Assembly: GCF_001889045.1 (NCBI RefSeq)
Contig: NZ_CP018155.1
Span: 1-64,000, forward strand
Direction of reading: 5' to 3'
Source: Tenacibaculum todarodis
GTDB taxonomy: Bacteria > Bacteroidota > Bacteroidia > Flavobacteriales > Flavobacteriaceae
Length of the DNA: 64,000 bases
The notes under the pieces were generated by a model. That model was given only the letters and a program-made list of their open reading frames with translations. It ran no database searches and was not told the origin of the DNA. Shown here piece after piece: positions 42,329-51,374 of this stretch. The position numbers were made by a program, and so were the translations under genes. The first letter of the stretch is position 1, and each line of letters begins with the position of its first letter.

Positions 42329-43583
42329 TATTTGTTTCTTTTTTATATAAAATAGCAAAACATATTGCAGAAGAAATACCCGTAAACCACATTAACAAAG
42401 CAGAGGTAATTGCAGCTCCTTTTATTCCATATTTCGGAATTAAATAATAGTTGCTAATTATGTTTATTATTAAAGCAACTGATATAATATAATAGTTTAC
42501 ATGCGCCTTACCAATAGAAGAGAGTAGATTTCCAAATAAACCTCTAAGTAGTAAAATTCCACAAACACCAATTGTAAGTATTATAAAACTACTCGAAAAT
42601 TGGATAAAACTTTCATCAAAAATAGAAAGGATTTGTTCCGAAAATAAAGCAGAACAGAGTAGGAGTAGTATACTAACAATAAAAAACAACAACATGTAAC
42701 TTTTTATATAGTTGAAAATATATTTTTTGTTGTAAATTTTTTCAGTAAAAGCTACAAAATCTGTTGCAATAAAAACTCTTGGTAAAAACAAAATACTAAA
42801 CGGAATTATAGATATATATCTATAGTTTGTAACCATTTCTGCATCTTTTAAAATATAACCAATTAAGAAAATATCAATAACAAAAAGTAATTGTGTTGCT
42901 ACATTAGACAAGCTTGCAAAAAAACCGTATTTCCAAAAAGAAAGGTTTACTATTGATGGTTTTTGTGTTTTTTTTAGAGTAAAACTTCTATTCTTATAAA
43001 ATGCTAAAACAGTAATTGTTGGTGCTAAAAGCAATGCAAAAATATAACCTATTTCTTTATATAAATAACTTAAAACAAATACAAGAATAATTAAGATTGA
43101 ATTGTAAAGAACTTCTGTAAAAGCAAATTGTTTGTTGTTATGCTCTAGTCTAAATTTAATCTTTAGCATTTCAAAAGCAAACATTGGAAGTATTAGAATA
43201 GATAAAAGGGCTAAAAATTTATAAGTATTTTCAAACTGAAAAGGGATAAAATAACTTGTAATGATTATTAATAAAATCATTAATATTGAAACAAATATTC
43301 CTTTTTTAAAAGTGTATGAAAATAGCTTGTCTTTCTCTTGTTTTGTTTTTAATAACGCACCATATCTTATTAATCCTTGACTTAATCCTAATCCGCTAAA
43401 CGGAATTATAAAAGATATAATGTTAAAAGCAAATAATACAACTCCTAATTCTTTATTGGGTATAAGCTGTAATGCAATCCAAGAAGCTAAAAAAGACAAA
43501 AATCTAGAAACTATAGTAGCCATAAACACATAACTACCAGATCTGTTTAAGAAATTTTGAATATAGTTCTTTAAGAGTTTCAA
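42318..43583 (-). CDS. Oligosaccharide flippase (Wzx/MATE-like)
   Basis: The 421-residue protein has about 12 hydrophobic segments. Its start (SYVFMATIVSRFLSFLASWIALQLIPNKELGVVLFAFN) and the later GLGLSQGLIRYGAL are typical of the polysaccharide biosynthesis/flippase family (MOP superfamily). It would move lipid-linked sugar units across the inner membrane for O-antigen or capsule synthesis. It starts one base after the stop of the glycosyltransferase upstream, so the two form an operon. Confidence 0.82.
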   Translation of the reverse strand: MKLLKNYIQNFLNRSGSYVFMATIVSRFLSFLASWIALQLIPNKELGVVLFAFNIISFIIPFSGLGLSQGLIRYGALLKTKQEKDKLFSYTFKKGIFVSILMILLIIITSYFIPFQFENTYKFLALLSILILPMFAFEMLKIKFRLEHNNKQFAFTEVLYNSILIILVFVLSYLYKEIGYIFALLLAPTITVLAFYKNRSFTLKKTQKPSIVNLSFWKYGFFASLSNVATQLLFVIDIFLIGYILKDAEMVTNYRYISIIPFSILFLPRVFIATDFVAFTEKIYNKKYIFNYIKSYMLLFFIVSILLLLCSALFSEQILSIFDESFIQFSSSFIILTIGVCGILLLRGLFGNLLSSIGKAHVNYYIISVALIINIISNYYLIPKYGIKGAAITSALLMWFTGISSAICFAILYKKETNTTS

Positions 43584-43584
43584 A

Positions 43585-44721
43585 TTATGCTTTTATAGAT
43601 TTATGGTATATCTCAGAAAACTGTTTAGATATTGCCTTTTTACTGTAATTCTCAACGATAAAATTATGCATTTTAAGTTGATTACTTTTCTTTGAAGTAT
43701 TTTTAAACTTCAGAATCTCTTCCAATAAAGCCAATTCATCCTTAATAGTTATAATTTTATAAAACTCGTCGTTTTGTCCAAGTTCGTTTAAAATGCCAGT
43801 ATTTGTAGAAATAACCGGAACACCACAAGATAATGCTTCAGTCATAACAATTCCAAAAGTTTCATAATTACTAAATGAAATATAAATGTCGGTTTCTTGT
43901 AAATATGTTACAAGTTTTTCTTGAGAAACATGATTGATAAACTCAATTTTGGCTTTAGAGAAATTTAAGGTATTTATTAATTCCAGATATTGATCTTGTT
44001 TGCCACCAACAAATTTCCAAGTAAATTCACCAATTTTGTTTTCTAACCGTTTAGCAACTTTTAACATGCCAGAAATGTTTTTATGATGATCTAATAAGCT
44101 AGATACATGTAATAAATTAAAAAAAGTATTCGTCTTTTCTTTAGGCGTAAATAAGGATGTATTTACAACATTTCCTATTTTTTTATAGTTGCCTTTAAAT
44201 CCAGTTTTTTGCATAGATTCTTCTAATTCTGTAGAAACAGGGCAAATTAAAAAAGCCTTTTTACATATTAGTTTAGAAATGTATTTTTCTATAAAACTAA
44301 TGTCATTTACTTGCGGATAAAGATATCTAGTCCAATGTTCAGTAATAATGTATTTCTTCTTTTTAAACCAGTTTAAATACAGAGCAAATAAGCCAAAAGG
44401 ATACAAAACATTTAGATGAACTAAATCAAAAGATTGTATTTTACTTAAAATTGTTTTAAATGCTTTCAAAAATAAAACCCCTTTCAAAAACGGATTTTTA
44501 GTTGCTTTTATATAAGCAATATATGTTTTTACCCCATTTATTGTTTCAAAAGAATACTCAATATTTTGAGAGTAATTTTTATTCGTTACAATATGTAATA
44601 CACTCACTGTATTTTCTAAAGTTACAGCTTCTGCATGTCTTTGAATAAAATCACCATTAGTAAGGTTAACCTTTGAAGGATACCATCCACAGAGAAATAA
44701 AATATGCTGTTTTTGACTCAA
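43585..44721 (-). CDS. Glycosyltransferase, GT4 family
   Basis: The 378-residue GT-B enzyme has an N-domain HILFLCGWYPSKVNLTNGDFIQRHAEA. Later features are LVHLNVLYPFG, KYIITEHWTRYLYP, the donor domain start FNLLHVSSLLDHHKNISGML and FTWKFVGGKQDQYL. The EX7E region (NYETFGIVMTEALSCGVPVISTNTGILNEL), characteristic of GT4 retaining enzymes, completes it. It acts on the cytosolic face for surface glycan assembly; the sugar is unknown. It is transcribed with the flippase and divergent from the HAD gene. Confidence 0.85.
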   Translation of the reverse strand: MSQKQHILFLCGWYPSKVNLTNGDFIQRHAEAVTLENTVSVLHIVTNKNYSQNIEYSFETINGVKTYIAYIKATKNPFLKGVLFLKAFKTILSKIQSFDLVHLNVLYPFGLFALYLNWFKKKKYIITEHWTRYLYPQVNDISFIEKYISKLICKKAFLICPVSTELEESMQKTGFKGNYKKIGNVVNTSLFTPKEKTNTFFNLLHVSSLLDHHKNISGMLKVAKRLENKIGEFTWKFVGGKQDQYLELINTLNFSKAKIEFINHVSQEKLVTYLQETDIYISFSNYETFGIVMTEALSCGVPVISTNTGILNELGQNDEFYKIITIKDELALLEEILKFKNTSKKSNQLKMHNFIVENYSKKAISKQFSEIYHKSIKA

Positions 44722-44795
44722 TTTTTAAAGGATTTAAGACAATAAATTTAAACGAAAATACGCTAATATTATTCAAATTAAAGTATTTTAGGCGT

Positions 44796-45479
44796 ATGAA
44801 TATTAAACACATTTTTTTCGATTTAGATCATACGTTATGGGATTTTGACAAAAATTCAGAACTTACCTTTCAAGAAGTCTTTCAAGAATTAGAAATTCCA
44901 TTTAAGGTAAATGATTTTTTAGAAGTCTATATGCCAATTAATTTAAATTATTGGAGACTTTTTAGAGAAGAAAAAGTTAGTAAATCTAAACTGCGTTATG
45001 GAAGACTAAAAGATTCATTTAATGAACTTGAATATGCTATTTCAGATGAAAATATTAATAAAATAGCAGATTTATACATAGAATATTTACCGAATCATAA
45101 TTTTCTGTTAGAAGGCACTTTTGACTTGTTAGATTACCTAAAATCAAAATATAAAATGCACATAATTACCAATGGTTTTGATGAGGTACAACATTTAAAA
45201 GTAAAAAAATCGGGCTTAAATTTTTATTTTGATAAAATAATAACATCTGAAAGTGTAGGTGTTAAAAAACCAAATCCAAAAATATTTGAGTTTGCATTAA
45301 ACCAAGCAAACACTATTCCGCAAGAAAGCATTATGATTGGCGATAGTTTTGAAGCGGATGTTATTGGAGCTATTGAGTTTGGAATGATGGCAATACATTG
45401 TAACTTTACAGCTGCTAAAAACAAAATAGGAGGAATTGTCTCAGTCAATTCTTTAAAAGAAATAAAAGACTATCTTTAA
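44796..45479 (+). CDS. HAD hydrolase, YjjG-like nucleotidase
   Basis: The 227-residue enzyme starts at ATG 44796 (MNIKHIFFDLDHTLWDFDKNS). An in-frame ATG at 44673 would overlap the glycosyltransferase and add an unlikely 41 residues. HAD motifs: DLDHT (nucleophile Asp), IITNGFDEVQ (motif II), the Lys in VGVKKPNPKIF (motif III) and MIGDSFEADVIGA (motif IV). The WDFDKNSE cap entry and length match the YjjG family of (deoxy)nucleoside monophosphatases with preference for odd pyrimidines. It is cytosolic. Confidence 0.85.
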   Translation: MNIKHIFFDLDHTLWDFDKNSELTFQEVFQELEIPFKVNDFLEVYMPINLNYWRLFREEKVSKSKLRYGRLKDSFNELEYAISDENINKIADLYIEYLPNHNFLLEGTFDLLDYLKSKYKMHIITNGFDEVQHLKVKKSGLNFYFDKIITSESVGVKKPNPKIFEFALNQANTIPQESIMIGDSFEADVIGAIEFGMMAIHCNFTAAKNKIGGIVSVNSLKEIKDYL

Positions 45480-45508
45480 GGCCTATTTTTATTTTTAAAA
45501 CTACTAAA

Positions 45509-46282
45509 ATGATTAAAAAAATAATTTTCTCAATATTTCTTTTTCTAGCTATAAATACATTTTCTCAAGAAAAAAACATCAATAATTATAAATATATAAT
45601 TATTCCAACACAGTTTGAATGGTTAAGTTCTCCTGATAAACACCAAGTTAATTCTTTAACCAAGTTTTTGTTTAAAAAATATGGTTTTACTGCTTTTTTT
45701 ACTAATGAAGGATTTCCAAAAGATCTATCTATAGATAGATGTTTAGCTTTAACGGCCAATATTACTGATGATTCAGGGATGTTAAATACTAAAAATAGTA
45801 TAATATTAAGAGACTGTTCAAATAATATTATTTTTACTTCAAACCAAGGTAAAAGTAAGCTTAAAGATTATAAAAAAGCTTATCATGAAGCCATAAGAAA
45901 AGCCTTTGTTTCCATTCAAAAATTGAATTATTCTTATATTCCAGTTAAAGATCAAAATAATGTTATTCTGCAAGAAGTTTCTCCAGCAGTAGTAAATCCA
46001 GGTGTACAAGTTATCCATAAAAATAAAATTGAAATTAAAGAGGTAAAAAAAGAAATGCCAAAGAGCGCAGAAAACATTTTGTATGCTCAACCCATAGCAC
46101 AAGGGTTTCAATTAGTAAATACCACACCAGAGACTGTCTTTAAGATTTTAAAATCAAGTAAAAACGAGTTCTTTTTTATCAAAAATAAAAATGGAGTTAT
46201 TTTTAAAAATGGAAATAATTGGATTGCAGAGTATTATGAGAATGGACAATTAGTTCAAAAAACGTATCAAATTAAATTTTAG
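45509..46282 (+). CDS. Secreted protein of unknown function
   Basis: The 257-residue protein has a signal peptide (KKIIFSIFLFLAINTFSQ). I do not recognise the family. It contains YIIIPTQFEWLSSPDKHQVNSLTKFLFKKYGF, then LTANITDDSGMLNTKNSIILRDC and KDYKKAYHEAIRKAF. A C-terminal small beta-unit ends it (LKSSKNEFFFIKNKNGVIFKNGNNWIAEYYENG). The first part resembles periplasmic proteins with a TolB-N/DUF-type alpha-beta fold, which is only an impression. It follows the HAD gene by 29 bases and ends at the first base of repeat copy D. Confidence 0.65.
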   Translation: MIKKIIFSIFLFLAINTFSQEKNINNYKYIIIPTQFEWLSSPDKHQVNSLTKFLFKKYGFTAFFTNEGFPKDLSIDRCLALTANITDDSGMLNTKNSIILRDCSNNIIFTSNQGKSKLKDYKKAYHEAIRKAFVSIQKLNYSYIPVKDQNNVILQEVSPAVVNPGVQVIHKNKIEIKEVKKEMPKSAENILYAQPIAQGFQLVNTTPETVFKILKSSKNEFFFIKNKNGVIFKNGNNWIAEYYENGQLVQKTYQIKF

Positions 46283-46369
46283 GGCGTGCCCACGTAAAAA
46301 AAACGTGGTTGGGCTTTACACTATATCTTTTTTTGAAAAAAAAAGGATGCCGTTTCAATCCCTCACGCA
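46282..46369 (+). repeat. Dispersed structured repeat, copy D
   Basis: The ends GGGCGTG ... CACGC pair, a compensatory change from the GCGTT/AACGC of copies A and B. An extra hairpin (CCCACGT with ACGTGGTTGGG, loop of seven A) follows the left end, and the core ATATCTTTTTTT ... AAAAAAAGGATG matches copy B. It fills the gap between two convergent genes. Confidence 0.78.
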
Positions 46370-46375
46370 AGCCAG

Positions 46376-47647
46376 CTAATAGCCATATTTATCTTTCCAG
46401 CGTTCCCTCATTTTTTCTCTAAATTGGTTTTCGCGGGTATTATTTCCAGGTTCGTACAACTTTGTATTTACAATTTCATCTGGTAAAAACTCCTGATTTA
46501 TAAAGTTTTCATCATAATTATGAGCATATTGATAATTTTTACCATACTCTAAATCTTTCATTAATTTAGTAGGTGCATTTCTTAGATGTAATGGAATAGA
46601 TAAATCTCCTGTTTTTCTTACTAAATCTTGCGCTATATTTATAGCCATATAAGATGCATTACTTTTTGCAGAATTAGCCAAATATACAGCACACTGACTT
46701 AGTATTATTCTAGATTCTGGATGACCAATTACAGAAACTGCCTGAAAAGTATTGTTTGCTAAAATTAATGCAGTAGGATTGGCATTTCCAATATCTTCAG
46801 AAGCTAAAATTAACAATCTACGTGCAATAAACTTTACATCTTCACCACCTTCAATCATTCTTGCTAAATAATACACAGCAGCATTTGGATCGCTTCCTCT
46901 AATAGATTTTATAAATGCCGAAATAATATCATAATGTTGTTCACCAGTTTTATCATATCTAACAGTATTTTTTTGAATCTTTTCTAAAACCAACTTATTA
47001 GTTATAGTAACTTTATCTTCTGCAATAACTAATAGTTCAAAAATATTTAACAATTTACGCGCATCTCCGCCAGAAACTTGAAGTAAAGCATCTGTTTCTT
47101 TTAATGTTATTTTTTTATCCTTTAAAACCTCGTCATTTTCCATCGCTCTTTTTAGTAAAGCAACTAAATCATTTTTATCAAAGGAATTTAAAATATAAAC
47201 TTGACAACGAGAGAGTAGGGCAGGAATAACTTCAAAACTTGGGTTTTCAGTAGTTGCTCCAATAAGAGTAACCCAACCTTTTTCTACAGCACCTAATAAA
47301 GAATCTTGCTGAGATTTACTAAATCTATGAATTTCATCAATAAATAAAATAGGATTTTTAGCAGTAAATAAACCTCCACTTTTTTTAGCTTTTTCAATTA
47401 TTTCTCTAACATCTTTTACACCAGAACTAATAGCACTTAGCGTATAAAATGGACGTCCAGATTCGTTAGCAATAATGTTTGCAAGCGTAGTTTTCCCAAT
47501 TCCAGGAGGTCCCCATAAAATTAAAGATGGAATTATACCTTGCTTTATGTGGTTGGTTAATATTCCTGTTTTACCAACCAAATGTTGTTGACTAATATAG
47601 TCCTCTAATTTTTTTGGTCGTATTCTTTCTGCCAAAGGTTCGTTCAT
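46376..47647 (-). CDS. rarA: Replication-associated recombination protein RarA (MgsA)
   Basis: The 423-residue AAA+ ATPase shows the N-terminal [24 protein letters not shown], Walker [12 protein letters not shown], Walker [18 protein letters not shown], sensor 1 [13 protein letters not shown], and the arginine-finger region LLSRCQVY. The C-terminal tetramerisation part ([29 protein letters not shown]) follows. The family works at stalled replication forks with SSB and RecA. The length is normal. It faces the unknown secreted gene, with repeat copy D between them. Confidence 0.95.
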   Translation of the reverse strand: MNEPLAERIRPKKLEDYISQQHLVGKTGILTNHIKQGIIPSLILWGPPGIGKTTLANIIANESGRPFYTLSAISSGVKDVREIIEKAKKSGGLFTAKNPILFIDEIHRFSKSQQDSLLGAVEKGWVTLIGATTENPSFEVIPALLSRCQVYILNSFDKNDLVALLKRAMENDEVLKDKKITLKETDALLQVSGGDARKLLNIFELLVIAEDKVTITNKLVLEKIQKNTVRYDKTGEQHYDIISAFIKSIRGSDPNAAVYYLARMIEGGEDVKFIARRLLILASEDIGNANPTALILANNTFQAVSVIGHPESRIILSQCAVYLANSAKSNASYMAINIAQDLVRKTGDLSIPLHLRNAPTKLMKDLEYGKNYQYAHNYDENFINQEFLPDEIVNTKLYEPGNNTRENQFREKMRERWKDKYGY

Positions 47648-47723
47648 TCAGTAAAAATAATAAAGATTTCTGACAGATATTCAGTAAATAGTAAATGGTT
47701 AAGTTTTTGTTACCTTTATTTTA

Positions 47724-48413
47724 ATGATAAACGATAAAGAGCTTAAATTTTCTAAACTAACCTTTTTAATCCCAATACTATCAGTTGTTATAATTTGGTT
47801 TGTATATTGGGTAGAAATTAATTTTAATTACAACTTTAATAAGTTTGGAGTTTTTCCAAGAACAATTAAAGGTTTAAGAGGTGTTTTCTTATCACCTTTT
47901 ATACATAGTAACACAAGTCATTTATTTAATAACTCTATACCATTATTTATATTTTTAACTAGTTTGTTATTTTTTTATAAAAAAGTAGCCTTAAAAGTTT
48001 TGGCCTATGGCGGGTTTTTAACGGGATTTTTTACTTGGATTATTGCTAGGGATTCCTATCATATAGGTGCAAGTGGAGTTGTTTATTTACTATTCAGTTT
48101 TATATTCTTTAGTGGTATCTTAAAAAGACATTTAAGATTAATTTCACTTTCTTTAGTTGTTATTTTCCTTTATGGAAGTATGATTTGGTATGTATTACCA
48201 ATTAAAGATGGTATGTCTTGGGAAGGGCACTTATCCGGATTTTTTGCAGGGATTATTTTTGCTTTTTTATATAAAGATAAAGGAATTGTAAAAGAGGAGT
48301 TTCAGTTTACAGAAACCGAGTTTGATGATATGTTTGATGAAGAGGGTAATTTAATTCTTCAGGAAGAAAGTTATGATGTAAATCATCCTGAAGAATCAGA
48401 TAATGTAAAATAG
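47724..48413 (+). CDS. Rhomboid family intramembrane serine protease
   Basis: The 229-residue protein has six hydrophobic helices. The family motifs are FIHSNTSHLFNNSIPLFIF, the nucleophile in HIGASGVVYLL (GxSG), and the base His in SWEGHLSGFFAGIIFAF. It is a full serine-histidine dyad, so it should be an active inner-membrane protease cutting within transmembrane segments. An acidic cytosolic tail follows (EFDDMFDEEGNLILQEE). The substrate is unknown. It ends three bases before the stop of the convergent rlmB gene. Confidence 0.9.
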   Translation: MINDKELKFSKLTFLIPILSVVIIWFVYWVEINFNYNFNKFGVFPRTIKGLRGVFLSPFIHSNTSHLFNNSIPLFIFLTSLLFFYKKVALKVLAYGGFLTGFFTWIIARDSYHIGASGVVYLLFSFIFFSGILKRHLRLISLSLVVIFLYGSMIWYVLPIKDGMSWEGHLSGFFAGIIFAFLYKDKGIVKEEFQFTETEFDDMFDEEGNLILQEESYDVNHPEESDNVK

Positions 48414-48416
48414 GAC

Positions 48417-49163
48417 TTATTTTATTGTTCTTTGTCTTACATTTTCATATAGAAAAGCACCACAAGCCACAGATACATTTAAAGAACCTATATCACCTAA
48501 CAAAGGAAGTTTAGCTTTGTAATCGACCATTTTTAATACAGATGGATTAACACCTCTATGTTCAGATCCCATTACAATTGCAATTGGTTGATTAAAATTT
48601 ATATCAAATACTGAATCTTCAGTTTTTTCTGTTGCAGCAACCGTTTTAATTTCAGAAGCTTGTAATAAATATAATGCATCTTTAATATGATCTACTCTAC
48701 AAATAGGGACTTTAAATGCAGCCCCAGCTGATGTTTTAATTGTCTCAGCATTTACAGGAGCACTACCACTTTTCTGTATAATTATTCCATTCACACCAGT
48801 ACATTCTGCAGTTCTAATTATTGCGCCAAAATTTCTAACATCAGAAATTTGATCTAATAAAAGAAATAAAGGAATTTTGTTGTCTTCTTTTGTTTTTTCT
48901 ATTAATTGCTCTAAATCGTAAAAATCAATTTGAGAAATTTGTGCAACAGCTCCTTGATGATTACTGTTTTTTGATAATCTATCTAATTTTTCAACTGGAA
49001 CTTGACTTACAGATATTTTGTTTTTTTTAATTAGTTTATCTAATTCAAAAAACAAATCTCCACGCAATCCTTTTTGTAGATATACCTTGTTTAGTGTTGA
49101 GCCAGATTCTATTGCTTCTATAATTGCTCTTATTCCAAAAATATTTGTTGTTTCATTTTGCAT
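48417..49163 (-). CDS. rlmB: 23S rRNA 2'-O-methyltransferase, RlmB-like (SpoU/TrmH family)
   Basis: It is about 248 residues from ATG 49163 (MQNETTNIFGIRAIIEAI); the longer frame would begin upstream of the likely promoter. The N-terminal L30e-like RNA-binding part is followed by the SPOUT knot. Motif 1 is ISDVRNFGAIIRTAECTGV, motif 2 is IAIVMGSEHRGVN, and motif 3 is LPLLGDIGSLNVSVACGAFLYE. It methylates the 2'-OH of a guanosine in 23S rRNA (G2251 in E. coli). A TAnnTTTG box lies four bases before the ATG. Confidence 0.9.
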   Translation of the reverse strand: MQNETTNIFGIRAIIEAIESGSTLNKVYLQKGLRGDLFFELDKLIKKNKISVSQVPVEKLDRLSKNSNHQGAVAQISQIDFYDLEQLIEKTKEDNKIPLFLLLDQISDVRNFGAIIRTAECTGVNGIIIQKSGSAPVNAETIKTSAGAAFKVPICRVDHIKDALYLLQASEIKTVAATEKTEDSVFDINFNQPIAIVMGSEHRGVNPSVLKMVDYKAKLPLLGDIGSLNVSVACGAFLYENVRQRTIK

Positions 49164-49167
49164 GTTG

Positions 49168-49175
49168 CAAAGGTA
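49168..49175 (-). promoter_or_regulatory. Promoter -7 box for rlmB, almost at the start codon
   Basis: The minus strand reads TACCTTTG, an exact TAnnTTTG, ending four bases before the ATG at 49163. Transcription would start at or within about three bases of the ATG, making the mRNA leaderless or nearly so. Confidence 0.5.
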
Positions 49176-49191
49176 TGTAAAGTTTAGGCAT

Positions 49192-49218
49192 AAAAAAACC
49201 ACCTCGAAAGGTGGTTTT
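49192..49218 (-). terminator. Rho-independent terminator after the accessory lipoprotein
   Basis: A 10-bp stem (AAAACCACCT at 49195-49204 with AGGTGGTTTT at 49209-49218) with a CGAA loop is followed on the minus strand by a T-tract. It ends the SusC-SusD-lipoprotein transcript and lies upstream of the rlmB promoter. Confidence 0.85.
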
Positions 49219-49241
49219 AATAATAATTTATAAATTATTTC

Positions 49242-49976
49242 TTAAAGTGTAAATGATCCAGATGTTCCTGATCCATATGCACCGTCTGAACTAAATAATG
49301 ATGTACCATCTGCTAAAGAAATAGAAATTGCTCCTGCACCGTCACCATAACCATCAAATACTTCAAATAAGTAAGTGTCATTTGGTAAACAGAAATCTAA
49401 AGCAATGCTTCCAGACATTCCTGCATAACCACCGAAACCTGGTGTTGCACTACTTGTACCAATAATGTTTCCTGCAGAGTCACTTAATCTCCAGTAAACT
49501 TCTTCTGGCCAGCTATCTAATACCATGCTAAATTTCACATCATTAAGAGGACAAATTTGAGATATGTTTAATATCATTTCTTTACCCGTACTTATACCAT
49601 CTTGTTCAGCAAATTCAACTACTAAAGTTTTTCCATCTGAACCGATATTTAAATCTTTAATTTCAATAGGAAAAGAAGCCGTATTAGAACCACTTGGAAC
49701 AACTATAGAAGCAGGTACAGTATATGATGCTGGATCTGCTGTTGATAATGACTCATTAACTGTAATTGAATATGTTCTATCTGCTCCTGTTACTTTAGAA
49801 GTATATACATTAAATTCATTTGTGTTTGCTCCATCAATATCAACACCAAAATTAAAGCTTTCTGTTTCAAAAGAAACGAAATCTATATTTTGAATTGTCG
49901 CATTGCTATCATCTTCACAACTTGTAAAGGTGAAAAAAGCAATCGAAAGAACTAAAAGTGATAAATATTTTTTCAT
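49242..49976 (-). CDS. Accessory surface lipoprotein of the SusCD locus
   Basis: The 244-residue protein has a lipobox FFTFTSCED (Cys20). The first half is a Calx-beta/DUF4843-like sandwich with the typical VPASIVVPSGSNTASFPIEIKDLN edge and LVVEF. The second half is a separate beta module (DVKFSMVLDSWPEEVYWRL ... SIALDFCLPNDTYLFEVFDGYGDGAGAISISLADG). It is 18 bases after the SusD gene, the position of SusE/F-type accessory binding lipoproteins, so ligand capture at the cell surface is the best guess. A terminator follows. Confidence 0.75.
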   Translation of the reverse strand: MKKYLSLLVLSIAFFTFTSCEDDSNATIQNIDFVSFETESFNFGVDIDGANTNEFNVYTSKVTGADRTYSITVNESLSTADPASYTVPASIVVPSGSNTASFPIEIKDLNIGSDGKTLVVEFAEQDGISTGKEMILNISQICPLNDVKFSMVLDSWPEEVYWRLSDSAGNIIGTSSATPGFGGYAGMSGSIALDFCLPNDTYLFEVFDGYGDGAGAISISLADGTSLFSSDGAYGSGTSGSFTL

Positions 49977-49994
49977 GATTGTTTTGTTTTTATA

Positions 49995-51368
49995 TTAATA
50001 TCCAAAGTTCTGTACAACATTTGCATTTACTCCAGCCTCTTCATTAGGAATTGGGTATGCAAAGTTAAAACTACCGTAAGCAGGTCCACCATGAGTTTGG
50101 TTAATAGCATCTACTAATGGAATATCTTTCCCAGTTCTAGCTAAATCATGAAAACGCATACCTTCAAAGGCAAACTCTTTTCTTCTTTCTACTAAAACAT
50201 TAGTTTGTGTTGCTACAGGATAAGTTACAGCATTTCTATTTTGAGGAATACTATTTAAATGTGTTAATGCTAAAGTTGGATTTTCAGCTATGATTGATTC
50301 AGCATAGATTAATACAACTTCTTCATATCTAATTACAGAGATGTTGTCGTCAAAAGTACCCATTGTAGGATATTTTCCAACATTTCTTATAAAACCACCT
50401 ACAGTAGAAATAAATTGACTACCTCCTCTAATATCATTAGAGTCATAAGTGTCTTTTAAATCTTGTAATACAGCGATATCTCCATAAGAAGCACCTCTAT
50501 AAATATTTGCTAAACCATTAATTCCTAAATTATCTGTACCAGAAGCAGCAATTTCAAATATTGAGTTTGATGCTGAGTCAGTACTAAATGTAGATGCAAA
50601 TCCAGAAGCAGAGGCAATAGTAAAAGCATTTGAATTAATTACTTTTAATGCTGCATCTCTAGCTGTTGGCAAGTCTCCGAAATACAATGCAATTTTTGCT
50701 TTTATAGCATTAACCGCGTGTGTTGTAATTGTTTGTTTACTTGCATCATTTAAACTAGCGCTCATTAATGAAAGAGCAGTATCTAAATCTTGTAAAGCTA
50801 AAGTTTTAACCTCTGCAACCGTATTTCTTGATTGGAAATAATTATCAGGGTTTCTATATGTAGTTACATAAGGTACACCTAAAGTATTGTCTCCTCCACT
50901 AACGTGTTGCTGACCATATAACTTAACTAAATCAAAATGTCCTAATGCACGCATAGCGTATGCTTGACCTTTAGCATGATTTATTAACGCAGCATCACCC
51001 GATACACCTTCAGCTTGTATTAAAGCATTTGCAACTGCTATTACTCTATAAATTTGAGACCAAGCCCCGTTAGATGCAGTTGGTAAAATGTTCATTCTCC
51101 CTTCTTCTACAAATCTATTTGAATTTGCATTAGAATATGTATTATCAGTTCTTACTTCATTAATTATAATGTAGTCTCTTCCGTAATATGATCCACTAGA
51201 GATACGGTTATAGGCACCATTTAATAGAGCTACGACATCCTCGTAAGTACTAATATTGGTTTCTAAATCTTTATCTTCAGTTAATGTAGGATTTAGATCC
51301 TCATCGTTACATGCTACCATACTTGTTAAAAGTACAACTGTAGCAATAAAATAAATTATTTTTTTCAT
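49995..51368 (-). CDS. RagB/SusD family nutrient-binding lipoprotein
   Basis: The 457-residue lipoprotein has a lipobox LTSMVAC. The SusD fold shows ISTYEDVVALLNGAYNRI, the TPR-like GAWSQIYRVIAVANALI and AKGQAYAMRALGHFDLVKLYGQ (both strongly conserved). The C-terminal RYEEVVLIYAESIIAENPTLALTHLNSI and ERRKEFAFEGMRFHDLARTG complete the SusD C-domain. It forms the lid over the SusC barrel. It starts six bases after the SusC stop. The substrate is unknown, as no glycoside hydrolase or peptidase is part of the locus. Confidence 0.92.
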   Translation of the reverse strand: MKKIIYFIATVVLLTSMVACNDEDLNPTLTEDKDLETNISTYEDVVALLNGAYNRISSGSYYGRDYIIINEVRTDNTYSNANSNRFVEEGRMNILPTASNGAWSQIYRVIAVANALIQAEGVSGDAALINHAKGQAYAMRALGHFDLVKLYGQQHVSGGDNTLGVPYVTTYRNPDNYFQSRNTVAEVKTLALQDLDTALSLMSASLNDASKQTITTHAVNAIKAKIALYFGDLPTARDAALKVINSNAFTIASASGFASTFSTDSASNSIFEIAASGTDNLGINGLANIYRGASYGDIAVLQDLKDTYDSNDIRGGSQFISTVGGFIRNVGKYPTMGTFDDNISVIRYEEVVLIYAESIIAENPTLALTHLNSIPQNRNAVTYPVATQTNVLVERRKEFAFEGMRFHDLARTGKDIPLVDAINQTHGGPAYGSFNFAYPIPNEEAGVNANVVQNFGY

Positions 51369-51374
51369 TTTTTC

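Noticed and set aside
44673-44795. Upstream start for the HAD phosphatase
   Set aside because: It would overlap the divergent glycosyltransferase start and add residues with no family match.
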